Positions 47,975 to 60,769 of a stretch of 64,000 nt of DNA are shown in pieces. Positions within the stretch are counted from its first letter, which is position 1. Every line of letters begins with the position of its first letter. The notes below the pieces were generated by a model. It was not told the origin of the DNA. It did not search any database and saw only the letters and a list, made by a program, of their open reading frames with translations. The stretch comes from Cunninghamia lanceolata (Eukaryota > Streptophyta > Pinopsida > Cupressales > Cupressaceae). A program made the translations under genes and the position numbers. Where the stretch lies: contig BSBN01001965.1 of NCBI GenBank assembly GCA_027924645.1, forward strand, positions 12,824,001 through 12,888,000, given 5' to 3'.

Positions 47975-50463
47975 TCCTTGTCTACCTCAACCCTAAACCT
48001 TATCCCTAAACCCTAATACCTCAACCTTCAACTCTAATCCCTCATCCCTAAACCCTAAACACTATCCCTATTCCTAAACCCTCAACGGGCTCGATACTAT
48101 ACCTTAAACCCTAATCCCTTATCCCTAAACCCTCCAACCCTATCCCTAATCCTTATAGCCTTGACACTCTACTTTAACCCTAATCTGTTGACCCTCAACC
48201 CTATCCCTAAACCCTCAACCCTTGAACCTCAACTCTCAACCCTCAACATCTAACCCTAATCCCTCAACTCTTAACTCTGATCCCTCGACCCTCAACCCTA
48301 TCCCTAAACCCTAAACCCTAAAGCCTCAACCCTCAACCCTTAACTCTAATGCCTCAACCCTAAACCCTAAACACTATCCCTATTCCTAAACCCTCAATGG
48401 GCTCGATACTATACCTTAAACCTTAATCCCTTATCCCTAAACCCTCCAACCCTATCTGTAATCCTTATACCCTCAACACTCTACTTTAACCCTAATCCCT
48501 CGACCCTTAACCCTATCCCTAAACCCTCAACCCTCGAACCTCAACCCTCAACCCTCAACGTCAAACCCTAAACCCTCAACCCTCAAACCTCAACCCTCAA
48601 CCCTCAATGTCAAACCCTAATCCCTCAACCCTTAACTCTAATCCCTCGACCCTCAACCCTATCCCTAAACCCTAAACACTAAAGCCTCAACCCTCAACAT
48701 CAAATCCTAATCCCTCAACCCTTAACTCTAATCCCTCAACCCTAAACCCTAAACACTACCCCTATTTCTAAACCCTCAACGGGCTTGATACTATACCTTA
48801 AACCCTAATCCCTTATCCCTAAACCCTCCAACCCTATCCCTAATCCTTATACCCTTGACACTTTACTTTAACCCTAATCCCTCAACCCTCAACCCTATCC
48901 CTAAACCCTCAACCCTCAAACCTCAACCCTCAACCCTCAACTTCAAACCCTAATCCCTCAACCCTTAACTCTAATCCCTCGACCCTCAACCCTATCCCTA
49001 AACCCTAAACTGTAAAGCCTCAACCCTCAACCCTCAATGTCAAATCCTAATCCCTCAACCCTTCACTCTAATCCCTCAACCCTAAACTATATTCCTAAAC
49101 ACTCAGCACTATACCTTAAACCCTAATCCCTCAACCCTCAAACCTCAACCCTAATCGGTCATCCCTCAACTCTAATCCCTTATCCTAAACCCTAAATGCT
49201 ATCCATATTCCTAAACCTTCAACGGGCTTGATACTATACCTTAAACCCTAATCCCTTACCCCTAAACCCTCCAAACCTATCCCTAATCCTTATAGCCTCG
49301 ATATCAAACCCTAATCTGTCAACCCTTAACTCTGATCCCTCAACCCTTAACCCTTAAAACTTGAACCCTAAAACCTATCCCTACACGCTTGACACTCGAC
49401 ACTATATCCTAAACCCTAATCCCTTAACTCTCATCCCTAAAGCCTCAACCCTAAATCCTTAAACCTTCAACCCTAAACCCTATCCCTAATCCCTCTACCC
49501 TCGACACTCTTCTTTAACCCTAATCCCTTGACCATCAACCCTATCCATAAACCCTCAACCCTCAACCCTCAACCCTCAACTCTCAACATTAAACCCTACT
49601 TCATCAACCCTAAACCCTAATCCCTCAAACCTAAACCCTATCCCTAAACCATCAACCCTCAACACTATACCTTAAACCCTAATCCTTATCCCTCAACCCT
49701 TAACCCTTAAACCTTAAATCCTATCCCTGCACCCTCAACACTTGACACTATATCTTAAGCCTTAAACCCTCATCCCTAAAGCCTCAACTCTCAATCCTTA
49801 AACCTTCAACCCTAAACCCTATCCCTAATCCCTCTACCCTCGACACTCTAACCCTAACCTCGACATTAAACACTAATCTGTCAACCCTAAACCCTAATCC
49901 ATAAACCCTAAACCTTCAACCCTCAACACTATACCTTAAACCCTAATCCATCAACCCTAAAACCTAATCCCTCAACCCTCAACCCTAAACACTATCAATA
50001 AACCCTCAACCCTCGACACTATACCTTAAACCCTCAACCCTAATCCCTCATCCTTAAACCTTAAACGCTATCCCTATTCCTAAACCCTCAACCCTCGACA
50101 CTATACCAACCCTAATCCCTTATCCCTAAACCCTAAACCCTATCCCTCAACCCTTAACCCTTAAAATTAAACCCTAAAACCTATCCATAAACCCTCGATG
50201 CTCAACACTATATTTTAAACCCCAATCCCTTAACCCTCAGCCCTAAATTCTCAACCCTCAATCGTTAAACCTTCAACCCTAAACCCTATCCCTAATCCCT
50301 CTACCCTCAACACTCTACTTTAACCCTAATCCTATGACCATAAACCCTATCCCTAAACCCTCAATCTTCAACCCTCAACCCTCAACTCTCAACATTAAAC
50401 CCTAATCCATCAACCCTAAACCCTAATCCCTCAAACCTAAACCCTAAACCCTATCCCTAAACC
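47975..50463. repeat. interstitial telomere-like tract, degenerate, with higher-order repeat
   Basis: Nearly 2.5 kb of CCCTAAA variants: CCCTAAA, CCCTCAA, CCCTAAT, CCCTATC and CCTTAAA. CCCTAAA is the plant telomere unit (TTTAGGG). A longer unit with ACGGGCTYGATACTATACCT recurs; its GGGCT begins at 48087, 48399, 48781 and 49224 (steps 312, 382 and 443 bp). So it is not a simple decayed telomere but a secondarily amplified satellite. All units keep the C-rich strand on plus. Confidence 0.9.
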
Positions 50464-51150
50464 CAACAAAACTGCTTTGCCTTATGTTAGGTTGTTAAAC
50501 CCATCATTTTTGACACTCTTCTCTTAAAGATATCTGAGTTGTAAGAATATGTCAGAAAAATGGCTATGAACTTTTTTAATGTTAGTAATGTTATATGGCA
50601 TGTTTTTCTAGCCCATCTGGGGTTCATTATGCCAATAGGTGTACACACTATGAGAAAAGATTTGTGTATGGTACATCCACAGTGAGTAATTAACAATTGA
50701 AATCAGAAGGATGATCATTATGAGAAAATCTTTGCATTGGGGTACATCTATGTTTCTTGTTGTCCACCTTGCACTTAGGGGAGCTATATTGTTATGAAAC
50801 AGGCAAATAATCTCCCATTGTTTACTGGCTCTATCCACAAGAACTACTAAACTTTTTTCTCTTGGTAATTGTAGAGGACATTCACCTATTTTTGGCAACT
50901 CCTGCATTCCCAAACCATTAAAAAAACTAAGTTATTTTAACCCAATAAATAGTTGATTGCATTGATTTAATACTCTACTATATTAAAGCTTAGCATTCAC
51001 ACAAATGCAGATGTTCATATTATAGAAGACTACATTATATTAGACTATTAGAGAGCCCTCAGAAAAATGTAATAACAAAACTGCTTTGCATTATGTTATC
51101 TTACAATTAAACCCATTCTATTTTACACTCTTCTCTTAATAAAGTAAGAG
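50464..51150. repeat. two-copy repeat, about 611 bp apart
   Basis: AACAAAACTGCTTTGCCTTA at 50466 recurs as AACAAAACTGCTTTGCATTA near 51077, each followed by TTAAACCCAT...ACACTCTTCTCTTAA. They sit downstream of two successive B3-like exon remnants on the minus strand, suggesting the exon and its intron were duplicated together. Confidence 0.65.
50600..50910 (-). pseudogene. B3-like domain remnant (N-terminal half)
   Basis: The minus strand reads GECPLQLPREKSLVVLVDRA, then SKQWEIICLFHNNIAPLSARW. This resembles the LP-x-E-x-x-x-V-x-L-x-D-x-x-G-K-x-W core and the L-S-x-G-W block of plant B3 domains (REM-type). A frameshift follows at the GW-x-x-F step. It lies downstream of the tandem B3 array on the same strand. 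Confidence 0.5.
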
Positions 51151-51323
51151 TAATAAGAATAGAATGCAGAGAATTTGATCTTACTAGTATGTATGGTCGG
51201 TTTACATTCTGTGACTTCATTATCATTAATAAAAAGGTAAATATCAGATTTGAAAGGTGGGGAAGAGTTCACTGTCATGTGCTTTTCTAGATGATAGGGT
51301 CCATAATGTCGAGGGTTCTTCAA
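51123..51323 (-). pseudogene. B3-like exon remnant
   Basis: The minus strand reads MKNPRHYGPYHLEKHMTVNS, resembling the entry to a REM-type B3 domain (F-x-x-x-M-x-x-S-x-x-x-x-x-x-L-x-I-P). It continues SDIYLFINDNEVTECKP. It follows a good donor (CAAAATT|GTAAGTC, about 51430) at the end of the array's acidic linker, and ends near a second duplicated segment. Weak but in the right order and strand. Confidence 0.35.
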
Positions 51324-51429
51324 AGAAAGGCTTGTAACATAATTAAGTTTTTGTTATACCAATCCTCTAGGTAACACTACAATTCAAACACCTACTTTGA
51401 AAGTTGAAATAAATTAAATTAGACTTACA

Positions 51430-53373
51430 ATTTTGATTTTCTTCCCTTGCTTCAACAACATCATTATTTTCTTCATCAGAAACTAATTCAAGATCAGCAA
51501 CTTGCTGCCCATTGGTTGACTTGAATTGCATCCTCTGTTAGAAGAAGGGCATTTTTTATCTGTATCAATGTTGGTATTCATAAGCTGAAGAGCATTGATA
51601 TTTTTCACACACCTTGTTCTTTAAAATATCTTAACCTTAAAATATGACTTGGATATGTACTTGAACACAACGAAATCTCCAATCTTTAGCCCATGATGAT
51701 TCACAAAATTTTCCCAACCCTGCCTAAATTCTAGTTTATTTATGGTACCCCTTAATTGTACATCCCACTCCTGCCCACCTGGGCCTTGAAAAAGGAGGCA
51801 TGCCCATTAAAACAACTCATTCGACAACTTGTTGCCCATCGGTTGACTTGAACTGCATACTCTGTTAGAAGAAGAGCATCTTTTATCTGTATCAATGTTG
51901 GTATTCATAACTTGAAGAGCATTGATGTTTTTCACACACCCTATTCTTTGAAATATCTTAACCTTAAAATATGACTTAGAAATCTCCAATCTCTAACCCA
52001 TGATGATTCACAAAATTTTGCCAACCCTGCCTAAATTCCATTTTATTTATATGGTACCCCTTAATTGTACATCCCACTCCTACCCACATGGGCCTTGAAG
52101 AAGGAGGCATGCCCATTAAACCAACTCATTTGACAACTTGCTACCCACTGGTTGACTTGAACTGCATTCTTTGTTAGAAGAAGAGCATCGTTTATCTATA
52201 TCAATGTTGGTATTCATAAGCTGGAGAGCATTGATATTTATCACACACCCTGTTCTTTGAAATATCTTAACCTTAAAATATGACTTGGATATGTACTTGA
52301 ACACAATGAAAACTCCAATCTCCAGCCCGTGATGATTCACAAAATTTTCCCAACCCTACCTAAATTCCAGTTTATTTATGGTACCCCTTAATTGTACATC
52401 CCACTCCTGCCCACCTAGGCCTTAAAGAAGGAGGCATGCCCATTAAACCAACTCATTCGACAACTTGTTGCCCATCGGTTGACTTGAACTACATACTATG
52501 TTAGAAGAAGGGCATCTTTTATTTGTATCAATGTTGGTATTCATAAGCTGAAGAGCATTGATGTTTTTCACACAACCTATTCTTTGAAATATCTTAACCT
52601 TAAAATATGACTTGGATATGTACTTGAACACAATGAAATCTCCAATCTCCAGCCCATGATGATTCACAAAATTTTCCTAACCCTACCTAATTTCCACTTT
52701 ATTTATATGGTACCCCTTAATTGTACATCCCACTCTTGCCCACCTAGGCCTTGAAGAAGGAGGCACGCCCATTAAACCAACTCATTCAACAACTTGCTGC
52801 CCATTGGTTGACTTGAACTGCATACTCTGTTAGAAGAAGGGCATCTTTTATCTATATCAATGTTGGTATTCATAAGCTGGAGAGCATTGATATTTTTCAC
52901 ACACCCTGGTCTTTGAAATATCTTAATCTTAAAATATGACTTGGATATGTACTTGAACACAATGAAATCTCCAATCTCTAGCCCATGATGATTCACAAAA
53001 TTTTCCCAACCCTACCTAAATTCTAGTTTATTTATGGTACCCCTTAATTGTACATCCCACTCTTGCCCACCTGGGCCTTGAAGAAGGAGGCACGCCCATT
53101 AAACCAACTCATTCAACAACTTGCTGCCCATTGGTTCACTTAAACTACATACTCTGTTAGAAGAAGGGCATCTTTTATCTATATCATTGTTGGTATTCAT
53201 AAGTTGAAGAGCATTGATGTTTTTCACACACCCTATTCTTTGAAATATCTTAACCTTAAATTATGACTTGGATATGTACTTGAACACAACAAAATCTCTA
53301 ATCTCCAGCCCATGATGATTCACAAAATTTTCCCAACCCTTCCTAAATTCCAGTTTATTAATGGTACCCCTTA
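51430..53373 (-). pseudogene. tandem in-frame array of a B3-domain exon (about six copies)
   Basis: Each unit encodes, on the minus strand, GPGGQEWDVQLRGTINKLEF, then GWENFVNHHGLEIGDFIVFK and YFKVKIFQRTGCVKNINALQ. That is the C-terminal two-thirds of a plant B3 DNA-binding domain (W-x-V-x-L...G-W-x-x-F...L-x-x-G-D-x-x-V-F-x-Y...F-x-V-x-I-F), followed by a serine/asparagine-rich linker. The landmark GGTTGAC/GGTTCAC lies at 51514, 51841, 52150, 52477, 52806 and 53133, giving steps of 327, 309, 327, 329 and 327 bp. 327 is 109 codons, so most copies stay in frame with each other. Each copy has a stop at the unit junction (ELV-stop-WACLL). The last unit continues into an acidic stretch (VSDEENNDVVEAREENQ) and a GTAAGT donor near 51430. 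B3 proteins are plant nuclear transcription factors. Confidence 0.75.
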
Positions 53374-53715
53374 ATTGTACATCCCTAAACCCTAAACCCT
53401 AAACCCTTAACCCTAAACCCTAATCCCTAGTTCCTAAACCATAAACCCTAATCCCTAATTATAATTTATGGTACCCTAATCCCTAAACCCTAAACCCTAA
53501 TCCCTTATCCCTAAACCATAAACCCTATCCCTAAATCCTCAACCCTTAACACTTAAACCTTAAATCCTAAACCCTATCCCTAAACCCTCAACCCTCAAAA
53601 CTATACCTTAAACCCTAATCCCTTAAGGTCCTAAACTCTAATGCCTTATCCCTAAACTCTAAATCCTATCCCTAAACCATCAACCCTCAACCTTAAACCT
53701 TAATCACTCAATCCT
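53374..53715. repeat. telomere-like tract joined to the B3 array
   Basis: The array sequence ...TTAATTGTACATCCC runs straight into TAAACCCTAAACCCTAAACC. The junction shares CCC with the normal continuation (TACATCCCACTCC). Inside the tract, near 53460-53475, AATTTATGGTACCCTAAT re-uses a piece of the B3 unit (TTTATGGTACCCCTTAAT). Confidence 0.85.
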
Positions 53716-53776
53716 TATCCACCCCTCTCCTCCCCTATCTAGCTCACTCCCATCTCTACCCTCATCTACCCTCAAC

Positions 53777-53835
53777 ACTATACATACATACATATAGGCA
53801 TACATAGATACATACATACATATAGGCATACATAC
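53777..53835. repeat. TACA/TAGGCA microsatellite
   Basis: ATACATACATACATATAGGC and close variants repeat twice, just outside the perfect palindrome. Confidence 0.8.
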
Positions 53836-53875
53836 ATGATTAATAACCTTGAACATAAAAAAGTTCAAGAGGAAC

Positions 53876-53909
53876 ATAACACAAGCGCATTATAATGCGC
53901 TTGTGTTAT
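53876..53909. repeat. perfect 34-bp palindrome
   Basis: Centre between 53892 and 53893. The left arm ATAACACAAGCGCATTA is followed at once by its exact reverse complement, with no loop. It is preceded by a smaller inverted repeat, TTGAACATAAAAAAGTTCAA (53849-53868). Confidence 0.95.
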
Positions 53910-53965
53910 TTCAAACGTGACAAACAGCACAAACTTTTGCGAAAAAGGGAAAATGCAAAGCAAAA

Positions 53966-54017
53966 TATAACGCGAGCGCATTATAATGCGAGCACGTTAT
54001 AACGCGCTTGCGTTATG
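53966..54017. repeat. imperfect palindrome, about 50 bp
   Basis: The left arm ATAACGCGAGCGCATTATAA pairs with the right arm ending GTTATAACGCGCTTGCGTTA, with a few mismatches. It shares GCATTATAATGCG with the 34-bp palindrome and GTTATAACGCG with 47759-47826. Confidence 0.85.
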
Positions 54018-54905
54018 TTTTACTTTGGGAATTTCAAGCCTTGGGCTTGGGATTTGCTTTGGATTTCCAACCCAAAGGCTTGGAGTGTCTTTTCAACATC
54101 CACATACGTGTTTTTGCATATTCTTCAAGATTTCACATAATTTCATTCGTGCTAACCCTCAGATTTGCATGTGTTTCAAGGTCGAACAAATCGAACACCT
54201 GGGTAATATTATTCTTTCTCTTAGTTTTTTGACGATGTGATTTTTTTCACATTTTAACAATGTTAAGCCTTTCATCTTTAATTTCTTTTATTTGTGTGTC
54301 CGTTTTTGGGCAAAAACCACTGTTTGGTCTTTTTTTCATTGTAAATTAACTATTCATTGAAATTTTAAAAAAATTACATATTTAGAAACTAGACTCCATT
54401 CTACACATATTAAAAAAAGAAAAAAATAATTTTCAATTAGTTTTCAAAATTTATAGGGGTAGCACAGGCAAAATTCTATTTTTTAGGATGTGTCCACTTT
54501 GAAAATTAGTAAAAAATCAAATTTTTATCAAAAAATTATCACAAAAATTGGGCATAAACTACATGCTATTAGCTAATTTCTCACCGAAGCTATTTTAAAA
54601 GTACCCAAAAAAAAGTTGACCTTTTGAGGGAGCCACAAAACATGCTATGTTATGTTTTTTGACAAAAACAACACCGATTTTTGTGGCTCCCTCTTTTGAA
54701 CCCCTTAATCTATGCCATTTTCAAAAAAAAATAGTAGTTTAGAAAATAGACTCGGAGCACTATGAACATTGTTTTGTTTGCATCTCCAAATTCTGAGTGT
54801 AACTATGCTCAATTTTTCATCCAAGGCTAGCATTTCCTGATTTCAGAAAAACAAAAGTGGCCACTTAAGACCCCTTTTTGGCTTCCCATCTTCTAGCACT
54901 TACCC
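54018..54905. other. non-coding stretch
   Basis: An 84-codon plus-strand ORF (53986-54240) starts inside the palindrome and has no recognisable domain; it may end near a donor-like CACCTGG|GTAATA at about 54201. The rest is AT-rich with no signal I can name. Confidence 0.45.
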
Positions 54906-55466
54906 GATTCAAAGTTTTAAATAAATAAAAGAGAAAAGTACATTTCTAGAAACAACATTGATGAAGGTTCAACCCCCATCTTGCAAGGCAACTTTTCAAA
55001 AATCACATGGGAGAATTCTTTTCCACAAGAATTAATGGCAATTTGGAAAATTAGAAAAGAAACATTTATTGAGTAGACTTGACTCCAAAGACTTAATTTT
55101 TCCTCCATGTGCTAGATGAGGGTAGAATTTATCTATAAATGGGATGGATTGATGAAAGGAGGGACACACACTTGGAGAGTTCTTGGGCTGGATTGCTGGA
55201 GCAATCTGTAAGAACAATCCTCTTAATTTTGTTTCTTTCCTTTTGGAAATATTATCCATAGTTCATTTTCAAGATGATTTTATGCATTCATGAATTTTAC
55301 ATTTCTATTTAATTTTGGGCTCATTTTGATGGAATTTCTTGAATTATTATTGTGCTAAGTTTTGTTCATATTGACACAGCTATCCTAATCTAAGGCAATT
55401 TAATGAATATGCTTGTTGATTTCATTTTTTAACTAGCCTAGATTTATGTAAAAGAGAATTGTATTC

Positions 55467-55522
<56 letters not shown>

Positions 55523-55535
55523 ATATATATATATG

Positions 55536-55576
<41 letters not shown>

Positions 55577-55681
55577 GTATATATATCTATGTATATATAT
55601 CTATGTATATATATATATGTATATATATGTATATATATATGTATATATATATATATGTATATATATGTATATATATATATA
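54906..55681. repeat. direct repeat, left copy, ending in a TA/TATG tract
   Basis: From GATTCAAAGTTTTAAATAAA (54906) to CAATTTGTATTCCC-like sequence and then a TA-rich tract (55469-55681), closely matching the copy from 56344. The tract here is interrupted by TATG units. The tyrosine-rich ORFs over the tract are artefacts of the repeat. Confidence 0.85.
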
Positions 55682-56343
55682 GCAACTACAAAGAGGTTTG
55701 ACTAGGTCTCTTCAAGGACAAGTGTCCTTTTCTTATTCCAAACATGTCCTACTTCTTCTCAGTTGGTTGGAGTTCAAAAAGGAAAGCATATGATCGGTTT
55801 TAGGGGAGTTCTTCCTAGTTTTAGAGTTTTGACTTGTTGGAAACTCTTTGTCACGACCTAATAGCTCTCTATCTCTCTCAGTAAAATCTACTATTTAAAA
55901 AATATATATATAATATTTCATTTGAAATCAAATGAGTTTTCCCTCCTCACATTACACAATAATTTAATTTTATTTAGGGATCTTCAATTCAAACCAACTC
56001 CAATGGATATTTGTGGAAAAAAGTTTAAATGAGTTGTTACAGTTGATTCTACTAATTTACCAACATCCCTAGCTACCATAAAAGTATTCGACATTATATG
56101 TTTAGTTTTGATCACTCTAACACTGACCACACTTGACACTATATTTGACATGATGCTTGATTCTTATTTAATCGAATCAATTTAGATAACAATAATGTCT
56201 TAGTGCATGTATTTTAGTACTCAAATACACACAAAAGTTATTAATGACCTATTAAAATTATCTACTTACATTAAAAATATAGTGGAAATAACAATAATAA
56301 TTAAATTATTTATTTTAAAGTTTTAAAATAAAATAATAATAAT
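55682..56343. other. spacer between the direct repeats
   Basis: About 660 bp, AT-rich, no recognisable gene. Confidence 0.6.
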
Positions 56344-57045
<702 letters not shown>

Positions 57046-57229
57046 TAAAGTTGCTCAAATTTCTTATCAAACATATTTCTAAGCTCTCTCAAATGAATCT
57101 GTGAATTTCATTCATACATTATAGGCTATAAATAATTAATTAAAACTTGAAATCAGTCAAGAAAGAAACAATTTCATTTTGGAATCATTTAAGAGAGGAT
57201 TTGTGCTTAAGTTTTTGTGAAGGCTTTGG

Positions 57230-57850
57230 TGATTGGAAGTGGCACTTGCAATTACAACATCTAAAAATTCCTCTGTCCACACCCTGCTCCAACTCCCACG
57301 CATAGGCAATGGGGACGCTATCAAAGGTTGTGGAATTTGGCTTTATTCCTACCAATTACATTTGCTTGAAAGTTTCAAAAGTTTTTTTAACAAATCCATT
57401 TTGTGCATATCCTGTAATCATTGTATTCCGTTAGATGAAATCTCTTTGAGGCATTTTGTCATATAGTTCACACACTTGGTCTATGATTCCACATTGGCAT
57501 ACATGTCTACTAGAGCATTTCCAATCATAATATCTAGCAAAATCCCCCTTACCTTTATGCTTTGATGGACGGCCATACCCTATTCCTAAGCGCCCATTTA
57601 GGGAGAATGCTACTAAATGTTGTGAAATGTGGCCTTACGCCTGCCAATTGCATTAGCTTGAGAATTTCAAAAGCCTTTTCAACAAATCCATTTTGTGCAT
57701 ATCCTGCAATCATTGCATTTCATTAGATGACATCTCTCAAGCATTTTATCAAATAGTTCATGTGCCTTGTCTACGTTGCTACCCTGTTCCGCAGTCATAC
57801 CTACCAGAGTATTTCCAACCATAATATCTAACAAAATTCCCCTCCATTAT
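57230..57850 (-). pseudogene. PPR protein pseudogene, two repeat units
   Basis: The minus strand has two successive blocks, 57850-57590 and 57540-57230. The first reads TLVGM...GSNVDKAHELFDKMLE and then AGYAQNGFVEKAFEIL. The second reads IGNALVDMYAN, CELYDKMPQRDFI and TGYAQNGFVKKTFE. These fit the plant PLS-type PPR pattern (NALVDMYAKCG...A...F.KMP.R...W...I.GYAQNG). Frameshifts and stops break every unit. In plants the family binds organellar RNA; this copy is dead. Confidence 0.8.
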
Positions 57851-60750
57851 TGCCAGAAATCGAACACTACACATTTCTAGATTTCTTCATTTAGCATCAC
57901 CAAAAATCTTCACAAGAAATTGTACCTATTTAAAATGATGAAAAATAGTGCACAATTCTCATAATAATTTCCTCTTGTAACCCTTTAGGAAATAAGTATT
58001 ATTTTAGTATGGCAGTCAATGATCTTTGGAAGATTTTGAACTCTATTAGCTCTTTGTTTTCTGGTTAGGAAATTTTTTAAGAATTTATTCTTGTTTCATA
58101 TTATATAGTTCTCTAAACTACACTAATCTAGTGATAAGAATAGAAATACATGGTAGTATTCACATACTCAATGGAGCTGTACGTTTTCAAAGTTTGGCAT
58201 AATTATTCATACTCTTTAAGATGAGTGTGTATCAAGCATATTTGAGAAGAATAACTTTCTTATATTTAATAAAACATCTAATTCATGTGAGGATTCATGA
58301 TTCTACATATTTATTTTAAGTCTCAAAATTAAAGTAGTAATTACTTTAAGAGGAATTAAAATAATAAGAAGTTAAAGTAGTATTTACTTTATCATAATTA
58401 AAAATAGTAATTATTTTATAAATTAAAGTAGTAATATTATTTATTGGTTAAAATTAGTATTTTTCTCATATTTGAATTGTTTATTATAGACATATTTACA
58501 CGAAAAATGAGGTTATTCTATTGTTCTCCTTTTGTTTATTGTATTATTATTCAAATAGAGTTTGACGAAGTTGTTTTTATTTTCCAACAAGATCATATTG
58601 TCATAATTGTCAATTGTTAAGAGATAGCCCTTACTTAAGTTGTGAATTTTGCAACCTCATTAGATTAATTAAGCTTGTTGAGTTAGAAGTTATGGCTCCC
58701 TGGTTAGCTAAATGGGGCTATGTCCAGTGAGCCTTGTTTGATAAATAGATTAGATTCCTAGATTAAAGAGAAGAAATGAAGAGGTTTTGTGTAGATGGTG
58801 ATGAATCCTATTTTCCTAGTAGAATTTTGTTATCTATATGATGCATTAGTGTTACAATACTATACCTAGGTTCTAAATAATTAAATGATTCAAATATTAG
58901 TTACTAGAATGAGAGTATAGTTACTTTGTGAGTTATGAATTTTGATATATGATCATTTGTACCCTATTGAAATTTATCTTAGATTTCGATTAAATAGTAA
59001 TTACTACATTTTGACAATTGAATAGGTACAAGTTTATAACTATTGAAATTGTATTAACATTTGAGTAGGATTTAATTTAATTAGGTGTAAATTATTGAGT
59101 ATAAGACTAACTGTTAACAAGTATTCATGTAGTAAGTGTAAGCCAATTTTACTTTGGATTGTTTGAATCCTTCATAAATAAAGTTGTTATATTTTATCAT
59201 TTTAACACGGGTGCTGAATCAACCCTTAACTAGATAATTTGACATGGTAATGAATTTGATTTGTGAGAAAATAAAATGAATTTATTAAGAACATTATATA
59301 TTGATTTAGAATGTTGAACTAGCTATCAAGGATTCCTTATCTAGACATAGACTAAATCGTATGTGAGTTATTGATAAAATATCTTCTCTAGCTTATGTTT
59401 ACATACTTTATGAATTGATGAGTACTTTCTCTAGACTTATTCCTTACATACAATTGAATTGATCAAGTACTTTTATTCTTTACATGAATTATGATCCTAT
59501 CAAGCAAGGAAGTATCTTTTCATTATCAATTTCCTTACGAATTATTTTGTAAGTTTATTTTCATCTAGATAGGTAAACTTTATAAATCAACATCCAAAAA
59601 CTCAAACAAATCGCAGTGTTCAGTTTTACGGTACCTCTATGTCACGTTTACAGGTAATGTCATCACGTTGAACCATGTACCTCGTGCCTAACATAGCTAC
59701 AACAATGACATATGGGCACCGTTGCTCTAAATCGTTTGGGAGTAATAAGAGAAATGTTGAAGCTAAATCTGCAGGAAGGGAAAATCTCCTTAGATATCTC
59801 ATTAAAAAAGATGAAATAAAGGACGAGTCTATTGAAATAGTTGTATGATGATTACCATGTGAAATTTTAAGTATTGAGGCTAAAATGCTCATTTAGAAAA
59901 CCTTTCAAACTATCAACAGAAAATGGGGCTTATTGACAACACGAATCTAAATTGAAGATGACTTGTAAAATGTTAGATAGGGAAACTATTTTGATCCATA
60001 AACCCTATCTATCATATGCTCTCACCTCACTTTTGCAGATCTTGGTGATCAAAAAGCACTAGGGAATGAGGAATGGACTTAGTCACGAAATTACCTAATT
60101 TGGCTTGAGGAAGTAAACTAGATTTCATGAGCAGACACCTGATAGGGATTCCTCCACACTAGGACTAATTGACAAACACCCTTTAGGTGTTTATGGTAGT
60201 GGATTAATTTTTGTCCCTGTTTCACCTAAGTGGGTGGCAGGCAACGAAGAACTGTCTGGGGTAGGGAATAACCCTAGAAAGGGCAAGATACCCACTCACA
60301 GTTGCATCAAACATAGTGCAAAATAGAACTACATATTCACATTCCCTTGTGTCAGTCACATCTGAAGGGGCCCTTGATCTCATGGATATAGGGTATATAG
60401 GCAGTCTGGATGGCAAAGGATGCCCCCAATACTCAGGTTCCTTGGATATAGGGTACTCTTTTATAATGAACTTCATAATCTCAATCCCTAATTTAAAGGG
60501 ATTAACTTGTTAACTAAAGAAGTCTCCAGTACTCAGATGAATCCTTGGGAGGATTGACCTCATACCTGGTCATTTGCCCAAAACATGAGGGAAGGTACCA
60601 AGTCCTTAGAATACTTTATCGAATGCACTTACAGAAATTTCCTCGATGCAATATATGGGCCTATTGCATAATTTCCTGTAAGTGACTCAGGATCTGGAAT
60701 GATCTCGATGAGTCTAAGACTCTAGCTAGAGCATAATGATTCATGTCCTT
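57851..60750. other. AT-rich stretch without a recognisable gene
   Basis: No domain found in either strand. An 88-codon minus-strand ORF (59626-59892) and an 84-codon one (60222-60476) show no family signature. The latter overlaps a small duplicated TTGGATATAGGGTA / ATGGATATAGGGTA motif and may be chance. Confidence 0.5.
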
Positions 60751-60769
60751 ATTAGCCCGTTTGGTTGTT

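Noticed and set aside
55459..55705. Open frames of 62-80 codons rich in Tyr, Ile and Met
   Set aside because: Direct translation of the TA/TATG microsatellite; no start context or domain.
59626..60476. Two minus-strand ORFs as possible genes
   Set aside because: No domain, no splice signals, and no conservation that I can see.
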